A stretch of 64,000 bases of DNA from Streptomyces cellulosae (GCF_000721105.1 NZ_JOEV01000006.1:124001-188000); one strand, 5' to 3'; positions 21,941 through 31,715 are shown, counted from the first letter of the stretch. Numbers and translations: made by a program. Notes: a model not told the origin generated them from the letters alone.

Positions 21941-22023
21941 GGCGGTCGGCCGTTCCTGATGCGCCTCTGGAGGCGGTCGGCCGCTGTTGTGCGTGTCGAC
22001 GGCGGTCAGCCGTTCTTGATGCG
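21941..22023. repeat. three repeats of about 30 bp overlapping the dnaA 3' end
   Basis: GGCGGTCGGCCG starts copies at 21941 and 21972, and GGCGGTCAGCCG starts one at 22001. The first and third are alike over 21 of 23 bases; the third contains the dnaA stop codon and its last codons. Confidence 0.85.
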
Positions 22024-23979
22024 GTTCGTCAGCTCGGTCACCTGGTTGTAGATGGAGCGTCGCTCGGCCATCAGATTGCGGATCTTGCGGTCCGCGTGCA
22101 TGACGGTCGTGTGGTCGCGGCCGCCGAACAGTGCGCCGATCTTGGGAAGTGAGAGGTCCGTCAGCTCGCGGCACAGGTACATGGCGATCTGGCGGGCGGT
22201 GACGAGCGCGCGGCCGCGCGAGGTGCCGCACAGGTCCTCGACCGTGAGGCCGAAGTAGTCGGCGGTCGCGCTCATGATGGCCGTCGAGGTGATCTCGGGG
22301 GCGGAGTCCTCGCCGCCGGGAATCAGGTCCTTGAGGACGATCTCCGTCAGCCCGAGGTCCACCGGCTGCCGGTTGAGCGACGCGAACGCCGTCACCCGGA
22401 TCAGCGCGCCCTCCAGCTCCCGGATGTTGCGCGAGATCCGCGAGGCGATGAATTCCAGCACCTCCGGCGGAGCGTTCAGCTGCTCCTGGACCGCCTTCTT
22501 ACGAAGGATGGCGATCCGCGTCTCCAGTTCGGGCGGCTGGACGTCGGTGATCAGACCCCACTCGAAACGGTTCCGCAGCCGGTCCTCCAGCGTGACCAGC
22601 TGCTTGGGCGGCCGGTCGCTGGAGAGCACGATCTGCTTGTTGGCGTTGTGGAGCGTGTTGAAGGTGTGGAAGAACTCCTCCTGCGTCGACTCCTTGTCCG
22701 CCAGGAACTGGATGTCGTCGACGAGCAGGATGTCCATCTCGCGGTAGCGCTTGCGGAAGCTGTCGCCCTTGCCGTCGCGGATGGAGTTGATGAACTCGTT
22801 GGTGAATTCCTCGGAGCTCACGTACCGCACGCGCGTGCCTGGGTAGAGGCTGCGCGCGTAGTGGCCGATCGCGTGCAGAAGATGCGTTTTGCCCAGGCCC
22901 GACTCCCCGTAGATGAACAGGGGGTTGTACGCCTTCGCCGGCGCCTCGGCGACGGCCACCGCGGCGGCGTGCGCGAAGCGGTTGGAGGCGCCGATGACGA
23001 AGGTGTCGAAGAGGTATTTCGGGTTCAGGCGCGCGGTCGGCTCACCGGGGCCGGTCGCCGGCGCGGGCTTCGCGGCCAGCGGGCCGGGGGCACCGCTGGC
23101 GGGCAGCGGGGCGCCGACCGGACCGCCACGGTGGACTCGCCCGGAGGGGCCGTCGGGCAGCTCACGGCGGGCGTCGCGCTGGTCCGCGTCGGCGCGGTGG
23201 CGCCCGTAGTCCGGCCGCTGGTCGTAGTCGGAGCGCTGGTCGCGGTCGTAGTCGGGGCGCTGGGTGTCGTACGACGGGCGCTCCATCGACTGCGGACGGT
23301 AGTCCTGCGTGTACGAGTCCTGGGACGGAGCTCCGTAGGTGTCCTGCGGACCAGGGCCGTAGGCGTCCTGCGACGGCGACGCGTAGGGGTCACGCTCCGG
23401 AAAGCCGAGCCGCTGCTGCTGCCAGCTGTACTCGTCCTGCGGCGGGCGCGGCCAGGAGCCGGGCTCGGGGCGCTGGTACTCCGAGGGGTACGCGGGACGG
23501 GGGGTCGGGAGCTGGTCGGGGCGGGGCGCGTGGTCGCGGTCCCGGTCGCCCTGAGAGCCGGGACGCTGCTCTCCGCGGCCGGGCATGTGGTCGTCGGCGC
23601 GGTGGCGGCCGTAGCCCCCTTCGTACGGGGCGGGCGGGAGCTCGGGCTCCTCGTAGCGCGACGGGGGCCGGTTCTGCGGGGCCGGTGTGGGCGGAGGCTC
23701 GCCCGCCGAGTCGTCGACGGTGATCGCGATCCTGATCGGGCGGCCGCACTCGCGGCTCAGCGTCTCGCTGACGACCGGCGCGAGGCGCCCTTCCAGCACG
23801 CCCTTCGCAAATTCGTTCGGTACGGCGAGCAGGGCGGTGTCCGCGACCAGCGCCAGCGGCTGGCAGCGCCGGATCCAGTGCTCGTCCTTGGTCTCGACGC
23901 CCTGCCCTCGCCCCTCACCGAGAAGTTGCTCCAGTACTCGTGGCCACACTGCGGCAAGATCGGCAGGTACGTCAGCCAC
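22006..23979 (-). CDS. dnaA: chromosomal replication initiator protein DnaA
   Basis: 657 aa, long like other Streptomyces DnaA proteins. Domain I (about 1-95, binds partners) is followed by a very long domain II (about 100-300) rich in Tyr, Asp, Gln, Arg and Pro with repeated QDxYG- and RPDYD-type units. The AAA+ domain has Walker [10 protein letters not shown] (about 358-366) and Walker [10 protein letters not shown]. Domain IV ends with the DNA-binding signature [15 protein letters not shown]. The GTG at 23979 (VADVPADLA) matches the conserved start; an upstream ATG at 24006 is unlikely. Transcription runs towards oriC, against the rightward fork. Confidence 0.99.
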   Translation of the reverse strand: MADVPADLAAVWPRVLEQLLGEGRGQGVETKDEHWIRRCQPLALVADTALLAVPNEFAKGVLEGRLAPVVSETLSRECGRPIRIAITVDDSAGEPPPTPAPQNRPPSRYEEPELPPAPYEGGYGRHRADDHMPGRGEQRPGSQGDRDRDHAPRPDQLPTPRPAYPSEYQRPEPGSWPRPPQDEYSWQQQRLGFPERDPYASPSQDAYGPGPQDTYGAPSQDSYTQDYRPQSMERPSYDTQRPDYDRDQRSDYDQRPDYGRHRADADQRDARRELPDGPSGRVHRGGPVGAPLPASGAPGPLAAKPAPATGPGEPTARLNPKYLFDTFVIGASNRFAHAAAVAVAEAPAKAYNPLFIYGESGLGKTHLLHAIGHYARSLYPGTRVRYVSSEEFTNEFINSIRDGKGDSFRKRYREMDILLVDDIQFLADKESTQEEFFHTFNTLHNANKQIVLSSDRPPKQLVTLEDRLRNRFEWGLITDVQPPELETRIAILRKKAVQEQLNAPPEVLEFIASRISRNIRELEGALIRVTAFASLNRQPVDLGLTEIVLKDLIPGGEDSAPEITSTAIMSATADYFGLTVEDLCGTSRGRALVTARQIAMYLCRELTDLSLPKIGALFGGRDHTTVMHADRKIRNLMAERRSIYNQVTELTNRIKNG

Positions 23980-24351
23980 AGGGCACGCTCTCTCACGGGG
24001 TCCCACGAACGTGTGGTTCGGGACGAGTCGGGATTCAAAGGGGGTGGGGCAGGTTCAAGGGAACGAATCGGAGTCCGGCCACGGTAGTCAGGGCGACGGG
24101 TACGGTTCAAGTTGTTGTCCCCAGGCTGTGGATAGTGTCTCCCGGTGCCCTCTGGTTTGACCGGATGGCGTAGCCGCGCGTACCGTAACCAGGTCGAGTT
24201 GTCGATGGCTGCTGCCGCCTGCCTCCGATGGGCACAGATCATTTGAGTGATCGGTCAGCGGTGCACTCGGGCGTGACGCGAGCTACTCGTGGGCGCACGG
24301 TGACAGCCAGGACGGCACCCCGCAAAAACCGATTCTTTCTGGAGCCCCCGA
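23980..24351. promoter_or_regulatory. divergent dnaA / rpmH promoter region with DnaA boxes
   Basis: This 372-nt gap holds TGTGGATAG (24127-24135, reverse of CTATCCACA) and the weaker TTGTCCCCA (24115-24123). They lie about 140 nt before dnaA and could let DnaA control its own gene, as reported in Streptomyces. The rpmH side ends with GGAG 10 nt before its GTG. Confidence 0.65.
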
Positions 24352-24489
24352 GTGAGCAAGCGCACCTTCCAGCCGAACAACCGTCGCCGCGCGAAGACCC
24401 ACGGCTTCCGCCTGCGGATGCGTACCCGTGCCGGCCGCGCGATTCTCGCGAACCGCCGCAGCAAGGGTCGCGCGAACCTGTCCGCCTGA
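24352..24489 (+). CDS. rpmH: 50S ribosomal protein L34
   Basis: 45 aa, very basic, starting [19 protein letters not shown] and ending [10 protein letters not shown], the standard L34. The start is GTG, with GGAGCCCCCGA before it. It is the first gene of rpmH-rnpA-yidD-yidC-jag, transcribed away from oriC. Confidence 0.98.
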   Translation: MSKRTFQPNNRRRAKTHGFRLRMRTRAGRAILANRRSKGRANLSA

Positions 24490-24510
24490 TTCTGATCAGG
24501 TCATGACGTC

Positions 24511-24882
24511 GTGCTGCCTACCGAGCATCGGCTGAGGCGGCGCGAAGACTTCGCGACCGCGGTACGACGGGGTCGTCGGGCCGGCCGTCCGACTCTCGTC
24601 GTCCATTTTCGTAGCGGTGCCACGGACCCGCACGCGCCTGGGGAGAGCGCTCCCCCGGCGCGTGCGGGTTTCGTTGTCAGCAAGGCCGTGGGCGGTGCGG
24701 TGATACGCAACAAGGTGAAGCGCAGGCTTCGCCATCTGATGCGCGATCGAGTCGCCCTGCTGCCCCCCGGTAGCCTGGTAGTCGTACGAGCGTTGCCCGG
24801 CGCGGGTGACGCCGACCACGCACAACTGGCCCGAGACCTGGATGCCGCCCTCGAGCGGTTGCTGGGAGGGGGCGCGCGATGA
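24511..24882 (+). CDS. rnpA: ribonuclease P protein component
   Basis: 123 aa basic protein that pairs with RNase P RNA to process tRNA 5' ends. It has the conserved start [20 protein letters not shown] and the signature [20 protein letters not shown]. The GTG start is 21 nt after the rpmH stop, and its end overlaps the yidD start by four bases (ATGA). Confidence 0.97.
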   Translation: MLPTEHRLRRREDFATAVRRGRRAGRPTLVVHFRSGATDPHAPGESAPPARAGFVVSKAVGGAVIRNKVKRRLRHLMRDRVALLPPGSLVVVRALPGAGDADHAQLARDLDAALERLLGGGAR

Positions 24883-25232
24883 AGTACCCGCTGCTGGCGC
24901 TGATCAAGCTGTACCAGTGGACTATCAGTCCGTTGCTCGGGCCGGTGTGCAAGTACTACCCGTCGTGCTCTCACTACGGCTACCAGGCCATCGACCGGCA
25001 CGGTGCGGTCAAGGGAACGGCACTCACGGCCTGGCGCATCCTGCGATGCAATCCGTGGTCGCTGGGCGGTGTGGACCATGTCCCGCCGCGCAAGCGGCCG
25101 CGGTGGCACGAAATGCTGCGTAACGCCTGGCGTGCACGCAAGGGCGGGCCCTCCTCCGCCGAACCGGCCACCGAGGGGCAGGCTCCTAGTAGCCCGGCCG
25201 CAGAGACCCCGTCCCATGCCCAAGGAGCATGA
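24879..25232 (+). CDS. yidD: membrane protein insertion efficiency factor YidD
   Basis: 117 aa. The YidD core is residues 1-80: an N-terminal amphipathic helix ([17 protein letters not shown]), then [15 protein letters not shown] and [13 protein letters not shown]. The tail of about 35 residues is Pro/Ala-rich and specific to Streptomyces. YidD sits at the inner face of the membrane and helps YidC-dependent insertion. The ATG overlaps the rnpA stop; yidC follows after 3 nt. Confidence 0.96.
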   Translation: MKYPLLALIKLYQWTISPLLGPVCKYYPSCSHYGYQAIDRHGAVKGTALTAWRILRCNPWSLGGVDHVPPRKRPRWHEMLRNAWRARKGGPSSAEPATEGQAPSSPAAETPSHAQGA

Positions 25233-25235
25233 TTA

Positions 25236-26507
25236 GTGGACACGATTGCCAGCCTCTTCAGCTTCATCACGACACCTGTCTCCTGGGTCATCGTCCAGTT
25301 CCACAAGGTGTACGGCGCCCTGTTCGGCGACGACACCGGGTGGGCCTGGGGCCTGTCCATCGTGTCCCTGGTGATTCTGATCCGTATCTGCCTGATCCCG
25401 CTCTTCGTGAAGCAGATCAAGGCGACCCGGGCCATGCAGACGCTGCAGCCCGAGATGAAGAAGATCCAGGAGCGGTACAAGAACGACAAGCAGCGCCAGT
25501 CCGAAGAGATGATGAAGCTGTACAAGGAGACGGGCACCAACCCGCTCTCCTCGTGCCTTCCCATCCTGGCGCAGTCGCCGTTCTTCTTCGCCCTGTACCA
25601 CGTACTCAACGGCATCGCGACCGGCAAGACGATCGGCGTCATCAACGACCCTCTGCTGGCCAGCGCCCGTAAGGCCCACATCTTCGGTGCTCCGCTGGCG
25701 GCGAAGTTCACCGACGGCGCGGACAAGGTGGCCCAGCTCGGCGCCACGCTGACCGATGTCCGTGTGGTGACCGCGGTCATGATCGTCATGATGTCGGCGT
25801 CGCAGTTCTACACGCAGCGCCAGCTGATGACCAAGAACGTCGACACCACGGTGAAGACACCGTTCATGCAGCAGCAGAAGATGCTGATGTACGTCTTCCC
25901 GGTCATGTTCGCCGTCTTCGGCATCAACTTCCCGGTCGGTGTCCTCGTCTACTGGCTGACCACCAACGTGTGGACGATGGGCCAGCAGATGTTCGTGATC
26001 CGCAACAACCCGACGCCGGGTTCGAAGGCCCAGGCCGCGTACCTGGAGCGCCTGCACAAGCACGTCACGCACCACGGCCAGACGCGCCGCCGCAGCGAGA
26101 AGACCATCATCAAGGCCATCGTCGCCAAGGGCCGTGACCGCAATGAGTTCGAGCGCAAGTTCATCAACGGCCTCAGCAAGGCGGGCCTCGTCGCTCAGGC
26201 CGATGGCACCGTGGTGAAGGGCGAGGCCCAGGCCGCGGTCGCCCAGGCCGAGGACGGAACGCCGACGAGCGCCGCCGCTCCCAAGAGGCAGCAGCCCAAG
26301 CGGCAGAGCAAGTCCCAGCGTCAGTCCGGAGCCGCCAAGGCAGCCGGCGAGGGCACACCGACGTCGCTGAGCAAGTCCGAGGAGCCCGAGGACGCCAAGC
26401 CCGCCGCCGACAAGCCCGCGCAGAAGTCCGGTGGCGGTACCCGCAGCAAGGCCCAGTCCGGACAGCGCAAGGGCCCGCAGCGGCCCAAGTCCCCGTCCAA
26501 GAAGTAA
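25236..26507 (+). CDS. yidC: membrane protein insertase YidC
   Basis: 423 aa. The YidC/Oxa1 core has about five membrane helices between residues 10 and 250, with the conserved [20 protein letters not shown] long basic and Gln/Lys/Ala-rich cytoplasmic tail (about 270-423) likely binds ribosomes. The GTG start ([17 protein letters not shown]) is three bases after yidD. It inserts and folds membrane proteins alone or with SecYEG. Confidence 0.98.
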   Translation: MDTIASLFSFITTPVSWVIVQFHKVYGALFGDDTGWAWGLSIVSLVILIRICLIPLFVKQIKATRAMQTLQPEMKKIQERYKNDKQRQSEEMMKLYKETGTNPLSSCLPILAQSPFFFALYHVLNGIATGKTIGVINDPLLASARKAHIFGAPLAAKFTDGADKVAQLGATLTDVRVVTAVMIVMMSASQFYTQRQLMTKNVDTTVKTPFMQQQKMLMYVFPVMFAVFGINFPVGVLVYWLTTNVWTMGQQMFVIRNNPTPGSKAQAAYLERLHKHVTHHGQTRRRSEKTIIKAIVAKGRDRNEFERKFINGLSKAGLVAQADGTVVKGEAQAAVAQAEDGTPTSAAAPKRQQPKRQSKSQRQSGAAKAAGEGTPTSLSKSEEPEDAKPAADKPAQKSGGGTRSKAQSGQRKGPQRPKSPSKK

Positions 26508-26522
26508 AAAGGAGTCCATCCC

Positions 26523-27035
26523 GTGACGGAAGGCACCACCTCCGCCGCTGCCGAGGGTGCAGACACCCTGACCCGCCTGGAGCAGGAGGGCGAAATCGCG
26601 GCGGACTACCTCGAGGGTCTGCTGGACATCGCCGATCTCGACGGCGACATCGACATGGACGTCGAGGCCGACAGGGCCGCTGTCTCGATCATCAGTGACA
26701 CGGGCAGCCGCGACCTGCAGAAGCTGGTGGGTCGTGACGGCGAGGTGCTGGAAGCCCTGCAGGAGCTCACGCGCCTGGCCGTGCACCGGGAGACCGGCGA
26801 CCGCAGCCGCCTGATGCTGGACATCGGGGGCTACCGTGCCAAGAAGCGCGAGGAACTGTCCGAGCTGGGCGCTAAGGCCGCGGCCGAGGTCAGGAGCTCG
26901 GGTGAGCCCGTGAAGATGAAGCCGATGACACCGTTCGAGCGCAAGGTCGTGCACGACGCGGTCAAGGCCGCCGGCCTGCGCAGCGAGTCCGAGGGCGAGG
27001 AGCCGCAGCGCTTCGTCGTCGTGCTTCCCGCCTGA
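26523..27035 (+). CDS. jag: RNA-binding protein Jag / KhpB (KH and R3H domains)
   Basis: 170 aa. An acidic N-terminus is followed by the KH domain (about 60-105, with LVGRDGEVLEALQELTRLAV) and the R3H domain (about 108-170, with MTPFERKVVHDAVKAAGL). The family binds RNA and in other Gram-positives affects cell elongation. The GTG start has GGAG eight bases upstream, 15 nt after yidC, and the operon ends at the hairpin that follows. Confidence 0.96.
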   Translation: MTEGTTSAAAEGADTLTRLEQEGEIAADYLEGLLDIADLDGDIDMDVEADRAAVSIISDTGSRDLQKLVGRDGEVLEALQELTRLAVHRETGDRSRLMLDIGGYRAKKREELSELGAKAAAEVRSSGEPVKMKPMTPFERKVVHDAVKAAGLRSESEGEEPQRFVVVLPA

Positions 27036-27053
27036 TCGGTCCGTACGTTCCTC

Positions 27054-27087
27054 CGGCCCCGTCTGCCCGGCAGGCGGGGCCGAACTT
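27054..27087 (+). terminator. terminator of rpmH-jag operon
   Basis: CGGCCCCGTCTGCC pairs with GGCAGGCGGGGCCG (one G-U pair), followed by AACTTTGT. It separates jag from rsmG. Confidence 0.75.
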
Positions 27088-27161
27088 TGTCAGCCTGATA
27101 GTTCTGGTGGTTCTGGCCTCACCGCTCGATGCGCCGAGGCCGTACGGAAGGACGGTCCCCC

Positions 27162-27878
27162 GTGACGGAGGCAGCGGAGCTTCCCCCCGCGCCCGAGAAG
27201 ACCCGCGAGGTCTTCGGTGATCGCTTCGACGACGTGGTCCGCTACGCGGAACTGCTCGCCGAGGCGGGTGTGCAGCGCGGGCTGATCGGGCCGCGTGAGG
27301 TGCCCCGCCTGTGGGAGCGGCACCTGCTCAACTGCGCGGTGCTCTCGGAGGTCGTTCCCGAGGGCGTGACGGTGTGCGACGTCGGCTCGGGTGCCGGCCT
27401 GCCCGGCATCCCTCTGGCACTCGTCCGCGAGGACCTGAAGATCACGCTGCTGGAACCCCTGCTGCGGCGTACGACCTTCCTGACCGAGGTCGTGGAGCTG
27501 CTTGGCCTGGATCACGTGACCGTCGTCCGTGGCCGGGCCGAGGAGGTGATGGGCAAACTCACACCCGTCCATGTCGTGACGGCACGGGCCGTGGCACCAC
27601 TGGACCGACTGGCCGCCTGGGGCATTCCGCTGCTGCGTCCGTACGGCGAGATGCTGGCACTCAAAGGCGACACCGCGGAGGAGGAGCTCAAGAGCGCGGC
27701 GACGGCGCTGAGCAAACTGGGTGCCGTGGAGACGTCCATCCTGCATGTCGGCGAAGGAGTCGTCGATCCGTTGTCCACGGTCGTGCGGGTCGAGGTCGGC
27801 GAGAGTCCGGGTGGTGTGCGGTTCGCTGCGAAGCGGGCGAAGGCGGCGCGTACGGGTCGTACACGTCGACGTCGTTGA
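27162..27878 (+). CDS. rsmG: 16S rRNA (guanine-527-N7)-methyltransferase
   Basis: 238 aa. This SAM-dependent enzyme methylates G527 of 16S rRNA; its loss gives low-level streptomycin resistance. The start GTG at 27162 has AAGGA upstream. The methyltransferase motif is [17 protein letters not shown] (about 80-97), and [12 protein letters not shown] precedes it. The basic C-terminal tail is typical. It is followed by parA-parB after a 266-nt gap. Confidence 0.97.
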   Translation: MTEAAELPPAPEKTREVFGDRFDDVVRYAELLAEAGVQRGLIGPREVPRLWERHLLNCAVLSEVVPEGVTVCDVGSGAGLPGIPLALVREDLKITLLEPLLRRTTFLTEVVELLGLDHVTVVRGRAEEVMGKLTPVHVVTARAVAPLDRLAAWGIPLLRPYGEMLALKGDTAEEELKSAATALSKLGAVETSILHVGEGVVDPLSTVVRVEVGESPGGVRFAAKRAKAARTGRTRRRR

Positions 27879-27972
27879 TCCGTCGCTGCCGACGAGACGT
27901 ACTCCACACAAGCTGCCAAACCTACGCATGCCGGAGTGTCGTGGCAGTTCGGTCCTCTCCGCTGTGCATCGT

Positions 27973-27986
27973 GTTTCACGTGAAAC
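27973..27986. other. parS: parS core between rsmG and parA
   Basis: Exact GTTTCACGTGAAAC, intergenic, 95 nt after rsmG and about 170 nt before parA. Confidence 0.93.
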
Positions 27987-28081
27987 GTCGCTCATTGCTG
28001 CACGGCATCATCAGCCGGGGACGCGCTGCGGCCGCACCCCGCGACCGGAAGCCCCTCGGTTCACTCGGAGAGGGCACGGAG

Positions 28082-28108
28082 TTGTCCACAGAGGTGGATT
28101 TCTCCACA
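28082..28108 (+). other. two DnaA boxes upstream of parA
   Basis: TTGTCCACA (28082-28090, the consensus) and TTCTCCACA (28100-28108), 18 bp apart in the same orientation, lie just before the parA start and after a parS site. Confidence 0.75.
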
Positions 28109-28144
28109 GAACAACAGGCCTCACTGGTTCGTGACCCCGAAGAC

Positions 28145-29218
28145 ATGGGAGGCTCTGTTCATTGCGAGCCTGAAGTCGAGGAGAGTGAATCCTTGCGGTC
28201 CGACGCCAACATCGCGGGACCGATGACCGATCCGGTCCCCGGTCCCCGTACCGAGTCGATGGGGGAGGATGTTTCACGTGAAACACCGCCCCCGATGGAC
28301 GACACACCGATCGGTCGTGCTGCCCAACTGGCGGTGGAGGCTCTGGGCCGCGCCGGCGAGGGTCTGCCGCGTCCTGAGCAGACCAGAGTCATGGTGGTCG
28401 CCAACCAGAAGGGTGGGGTGGGCAAGACGACGACGACCGTCAATCTTGCTGCTTCGCTGGCTCTGCATGGTGCCCGTGTGCTGGTAGTCGACCTGGACCC
28501 CCAGGGCAACGCGTCTACCGCGCTGGGAATCGATCATCATGCCGAAGTCCCTTCGATCTACGACGTTTTGGTCGACAGCAGGCCGCTCTCCGAGGTTGTT
28601 CAGCCGGTCCCCGATGTCGAGGGACTCTTCTGTGCGCCCGCCACCATCGATCTCGCCGGTGCGGAGATCGAGCTGGTGTCCCTGGTGGCCCGGGAGAGCC
28701 GGCTGCAACGAGCGATCCAGGCGTATGAGCAGCCGCTGGACTACATCCTCATCGACTGCCCTCCTTCGCTCGGCCTGTTGACCGTCAACGCGCTGGTCGC
28801 GGGCCAGGAGGTCCTCATCCCGATCCAGTGCGAGTACTACGCGCTGGAGGGGCTGGGCCAACTGCTGCGTAACGTCGACCTGGTACGGGGGCACCTCAAC
28901 CCCGTCCTGCATGTGTCGACCATCCTGCTCACCATGTACGACGGCCGGACGCGCCTCGCGTCCCAGGTCGCGGACGAGGTGCGCACCCATTTCGGCGACG
29001 AGGTGCTGCGGACGAGCATTCCCCGCTCCGTCCGTATCTCCGAGGCGCCGAGCTACGGACAGACGGTGCTGACCTATGATCCAGGATCGAGCGGTGCCCT
29101 GTCTTATCTTGAGGCAGCACGAGAAATCGCTCTGAAGGGTATCGGCGTCTCCTATGACGGGACACACGCGCACATCGGCGCACAGAGCGACCCGAGCATG
29201 GTGGAGGGGATCCAGTGA
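28145..29218 (+). CDS. parA: chromosome partitioning ATPase ParA
   Basis: 357 aa. The first 80 residues are an acidic, Pro-rich extension. The Walker-type ATPase follows: deviant Walker [17 protein letters not shown] (Lys-containing KGG, about 86-101), [16 protein letters not shown], and [12 protein letters not shown]. ParA drives segregation of ParB-bound origins into prespores. The start is uncertain: ATG 28145 has no good ribosome site, whereas TTG 28193 has GAGGAGAG nine bases upstream and would give 341 aa. A parS core is inside the gene at 28271-28284, encoding VSRET. The stop overlaps the parB start (GTGA). Confidence 0.95.
   Translation: MGGSVHCEPEVEESESLRSDANIAGPMTDPVPGPRTESMGEDVSRETPPPMDDTPIGRAAQLAVEALGRAGEGLPRPEQTRVMVVANQKGGVGKTTTTVNLAASLALHGARVLVVDLDPQGNASTALGIDHHAEVPSIYDVLVDSRPLSEVVQPVPDVEGLFCAPATIDLAGAEIELVSLVARESRLQRAIQAYEQPLDYILIDCPPSLGLLTVNALVAGQEVLIPIQCEYYALEGLGQLLRNVDLVRGHLNPVLHVSTILLTMYDGRTRLASQVADEVRTHFGDEVLRTSIPRSVRISEAPSYGQTVLTYDPGSSGALSYLEAAREIALKGIGVSYDGTHAHIGAQSDPSMVEGIQ
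28271..28284. other. parS: parS site inside parA
   Basis: The full 16-mer TGTTTCACGTGAAACA is present (28270-28285). It codes for VSRET in the ParA N-terminal extension. Confidence 0.93.
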
Positions 29219-30315
29219 GCGAGCGACGGAGGGGTTTGGGCCGTGGTCTCGGCGCACTGATCCCTGCTGCCCCGACGGAGAAGCAGGTGGCTCCGGCCGC
29301 AGTGGGGGGCGCCGCTTCGACGTCCCCGGCGGCGGTGCCGGTGCTGACCACCGATCGAGGGGTGGCTGCGGCGAAGGTGGCCACACTGCCGCCTGTTGCA
29401 CATGACACCGAGGAGCCCTCGGCGGACGGTGCTGTGGAGATGCCTGCGTCTCCCATGGCCGCTCACTTCGCGGAGATCCCTCTCGACTTCATCAAGCCGA
29501 ACCCGCGGCAGCCGCGTGAGGTCTTCGACGAGGATGCGCTGCACGAGCTTGTCACCTCCATCAAGGAGGTCGGTCTCCTCCAGCCCGTCGTCGTACGGCA
29601 GCTCGGTACCGCGCGCTACGAGCTCATCATGGGCGAGCGGCGCTGGCGGGCCTGCCGGGAGGCGGGACTCGAAGCCATCCCGGCGATCGTGCGGGCCACG
29701 GACGACGAGAAGCTCCTGCTGGACGCGCTGCTGGAGAACCTGCACCGGGCGCAGTTGAACCCGCTGGAAGAGGCAGCCGCCTACGACCAGCTGCTGAAGG
29801 ACTTCAACTGCACGCATGACCAGCTGGCGGACCGGATCGGCCGCTCTCGCCCGCAGGTCTCCAACACCCTGCGTCTGCTGAAGCTGTCGCCGGCCGTCCA
29901 GCGCCGGGTGGCTGCCGGAGTTCTCTCGGCGGGCCACGCCCGGGCGCTGCTCTCGGTCGAGGACTCGGAGGAGCAGGACCGGCTGGCTCACCGGATCGTG
30001 GCCGAGGGGCTGTCGGTGCGCGCCGTCGAGGAGATCGTGACCCTGATGGGTTCGCGGCCGCAGGCGGCACAGCGTTCCAAGGGACCTCGGGCCGGTGGCC
30101 GGGTCTCCCCGGCGCTGACCGACCTGGCGACCCGTCTCTCGGACCGCTTCGAGACGCGGGTGAAGGTCGAACTGGGGCAGAAGAAGGGCAAGATCACTGT
30201 CGAGTTCGCCTCCCCGGAGGACCTCGAGCGAATCCTCAGCTCGCTCGCTCCGGGCGAGAAACTGGCTCTCCAGAAGAGCCTCCTGGACGGTGACTCGGAG
30301 GAGGCGGAGAACTGA
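29215..30315 (+). CDS. parB: chromosome partitioning protein ParB
   Basis: 366 aa. ParB is a CTP-dependent clamp that loads at parS and spreads. It starts [16 protein letters not shown], has a Pro/Ala-rich linker, then the CTP-binding N-terminal domain (about 84-185; [26 protein letters not shown]), the helix-turn-helix that reads parS (about 190-250; [18 protein letters not shown]) and the C-terminal dimer domain. It is translationally coupled to parA. Ten perfect parS cores lie in this window. Confidence 0.99.
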   Translation: MSERRRGLGRGLGALIPAAPTEKQVAPAAVGGAASTSPAAVPVLTTDRGVAAAKVATLPPVAHDTEEPSADGAVEMPASPMAAHFAEIPLDFIKPNPRQPREVFDEDALHELVTSIKEVGLLQPVVVRQLGTARYELIMGERRWRACREAGLEAIPAIVRATDDEKLLLDALLENLHRAQLNPLEEAAAYDQLLKDFNCTHDQLADRIGRSRPQVSNTLRLLKLSPAVQRRVAAGVLSAGHARALLSVEDSEEQDRLAHRIVAEGLSVRAVEEIVTLMGSRPQAAQRSKGPRAGGRVSPALTDLATRLSDRFETRVKVELGQKKGKITVEFASPEDLERILSSLAPGEKLALQKSLLDGDSEEAEN

Positions 30316-30659
30316 TTCTCCGGTCCTCCGGGCTTCTTCCGGGTCTCTGGACGAGGACACTGAGGCGGTCGACGGGGTGGGTCGTGTCCGATGTATACCG
30401 GACACGGCCCACCCTTTGCTTTCATGCGGTATCGGTGGAATCGCATCGTGGATACGATGCGTTCGGGTATGGCGCATCATCCGGCAGCACCTCTGAGGGG
30501 AGAGGCGGGGGCCATGCGAACGATGAGCCGCACCGGAATCGTGAGCGCGGGCCTGGGGCTGGGCGTGGTCGGCGGGTTCGTCGGCAGCCTGCTCAGGGAA
30601 CGGAGCGCTCTGACAGCCGCCCGCGACGCGGCGGGCGAAGGAAGCGAGGAACAGCCTTC
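30316..30659. other. gap between parB and the acetyltransferase gene
   Basis: Apart from the parAB terminator and the uncertain small frame at 30514, I see no gene. The acetyltransferase promoter is probably at 30420-30480, where ATACGATGCG-type sequence is less GC-rich. Confidence 0.4.
30375..30417 (+). terminator. terminator of parAB
   Basis: The 16-nt arms at 30375-30390 and 30399-30414 pair with one G-U, an 8-nt loop and a following TTT. Confidence 0.8.
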
Positions 30660-30771
30660 ATGGGGCGTCGGCTCGTACCGCTCACGCTGGACAACCTTCA
30701 GGACCTTCCCAAGCGCTGTCGGGCGTGCGTCTTCTGGGAGTTGGACCCAGTCAGCGGCGAGGCCGCGGTAA
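30514..30771 (+). CDS. possible small membrane protein overlapping the acetyltransferase gene
   Basis: 85 aa, starting MRTMSRTGIVSAGLGLGVVG with one hydrophobic stretch (about 8-26). It has a strong ribosome site (GAGGGGAGAGG). It overlaps the acetyltransferase gene by 112 nt in another frame, and its last 37 residues look like a shadow of that gene. It may be real only in its first half, or be a leader. I do not recognise it. Confidence 0.35.
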   Translation: MRTMSRTGIVSAGLGLGVVGGFVGSLLRERSALTAARDAAGEGSEEQPSWGVGSYRSRWTTFRTFPSAVGRASSGSWTQSAARPR

Positions 30772-31277
30772 AGGCGGGAACAGCCTCCCTGGAGAAGGAA
30801 GCCTGGATCTCCGCGGTCCTGCTGGACTGGGGGTCCTGTGGCCGGGTCGTGTACGTCGATGACGTGCCGGTGGGCTTTGTGCTCTACGCGCCCCCGGCCT
30901 ACGTCCCCCGCTCGACGGCGTTTCCCACGAGCCCGGTCTCGCCCGACGCGGTGCAGTTGATGACCGCGTTCATCATGCCGGGTTACCAGGGTCAGGGACT
31001 GGGCCGGGTGATGGTGCAGACGGTCGCCAAGGATCTGCTGCGGCGTGGCTTCAAGGCGATCGAGGCATTCGGCGACGCGCGCTGGAAGGAACCCGCCTGT
31101 CTGCTGCCTGCCGACCACCTTCTGGCAGTGGGTTTCAAGACGGTCCGGCCGCATCCGACGTATCCGCGCCTGCGCCTGGAGCTGCGCACCACGCTCTCCT
31201 GGAAGGAGGACGTGGAGATGGCGCTCGATCGGCTATTGGGAGCCGTACAGAAGGAGCCGGCGCTGCGACCGCTCTGA
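30660..31277 (+). CDS. GNAT family N-acetyltransferase
   Basis: 205 aa. The acetyl-CoA-binding motif A is visible as AFIMPGYQGQGLGRVMVQTVAKDLLRRG (about 104-130; the pyrophosphate loop is QGQGLG). A preceding segment, CGRVVYVDDVPVGFVLYAP, forms the central strands. Substrate unknown. The ATG has GAGGAA about ten bases upstream. The gene follows parAB after a terminator and converges with trxA. Confidence 0.85.
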   Translation: MGRRLVPLTLDNLQDLPKRCRACVFWELDPVSGEAAVKAGTASLEKEAWISAVLLDWGSCGRVVYVDDVPVGFVLYAPPAYVPRSTAFPTSPVSPDAVQLMTAFIMPGYQGQGLGRVMVQTVAKDLLRRGFKAIEAFGDARWKEPACLLPADHLLAVGFKTVRPHPTYPRLRLELRTTLSWKEDVEMALDRLLGAVQKEPALRPL

Positions 31278-31292
31278 AGCAAGCCCCAAGCA

Positions 31293-31323
31293 AATGGGCC
31301 GGCCCCTCGGGGGCCGGCCCATT
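31293..31323. terminator. bidirectional 14-bp hairpin terminator
   Basis: AATGGGCCGGCCCC and its complement flank a 3-nt loop between the convergent acetyltransferase and trxA genes. Confidence 0.85.
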
Positions 31324-31326
31324 CAT

Positions 31327-31340
31327 GTTTCACGTGAAAC
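31327..31340. other. parS: parS core between terminator and trxA end
   Basis: Exact GTTTCACGTGAAAC immediately after the hairpin; it ends 1 nt before the trxA stop codon. Confidence 0.93.
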
Positions 31341-31341
31341 G

Positions 31342-31674
31342 TCACTCGGCGATGAAGTCCTCAAGGTCGCGGACGATCGCGGCCTTCGGCTTGGCACCGA
31401 CGATCGTCTTGGCGACTTCGCCACCCTGGTAGACGTTCAGCGTCGGGATGGACATGACGCCGTACTTGGCGGCCGTACCCGGGTTTTCGTCGATGTTGAG
31501 CTTGACGATCTCGATCTTGTCGCCGTACTCGGCGGCGATCGCCTCGAGGGACGGCGCGATCTGGCGGCACGGACCGCACCAGGCGGCCCAGAAGTCCACC
31601 AGGACGGGCTTGTCGCTCTTGAGGACGTCCTGCTCGAAGGTGTCGTCGGTCACGTTCTTCAGGGTGCCGGCCAC
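31342..31674 (-). CDS. trxA: thioredoxin
   Basis: 110 aa, a single thioredoxin domain with the active site WCGPC (Cys33 and Cys36) and the cis-Pro in MSIPTL. It reduces disulfides in cytoplasmic proteins using electrons from TrxB. The GTG start has AAGGAG upstream. It is the second gene of trxB-trxA, 41 nt after trxB, so it should share the SigR promoter ahead of trxB. Confidence 0.98.
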   Translation of the reverse strand: MAGTLKNVTDDTFEQDVLKSDKPVLVDFWAAWCGPCRQIAPSLEAIAAEYGDKIEIVKLNIDENPGTAAKYGVMSIPTLNVYQGGEVAKTIVGAKPKAAIVRDLEDFIAE

Positions 31675-31715
31675 GGCGGGCTCCTTAACTGGTTGGTGCG
31701 TGCAGTGGGTGAGGG

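Noticed and set aside
22648..24087. Plus-strand frame across dnaA
   Set aside because: An antisense shadow of dnaA, no recognisable domain.
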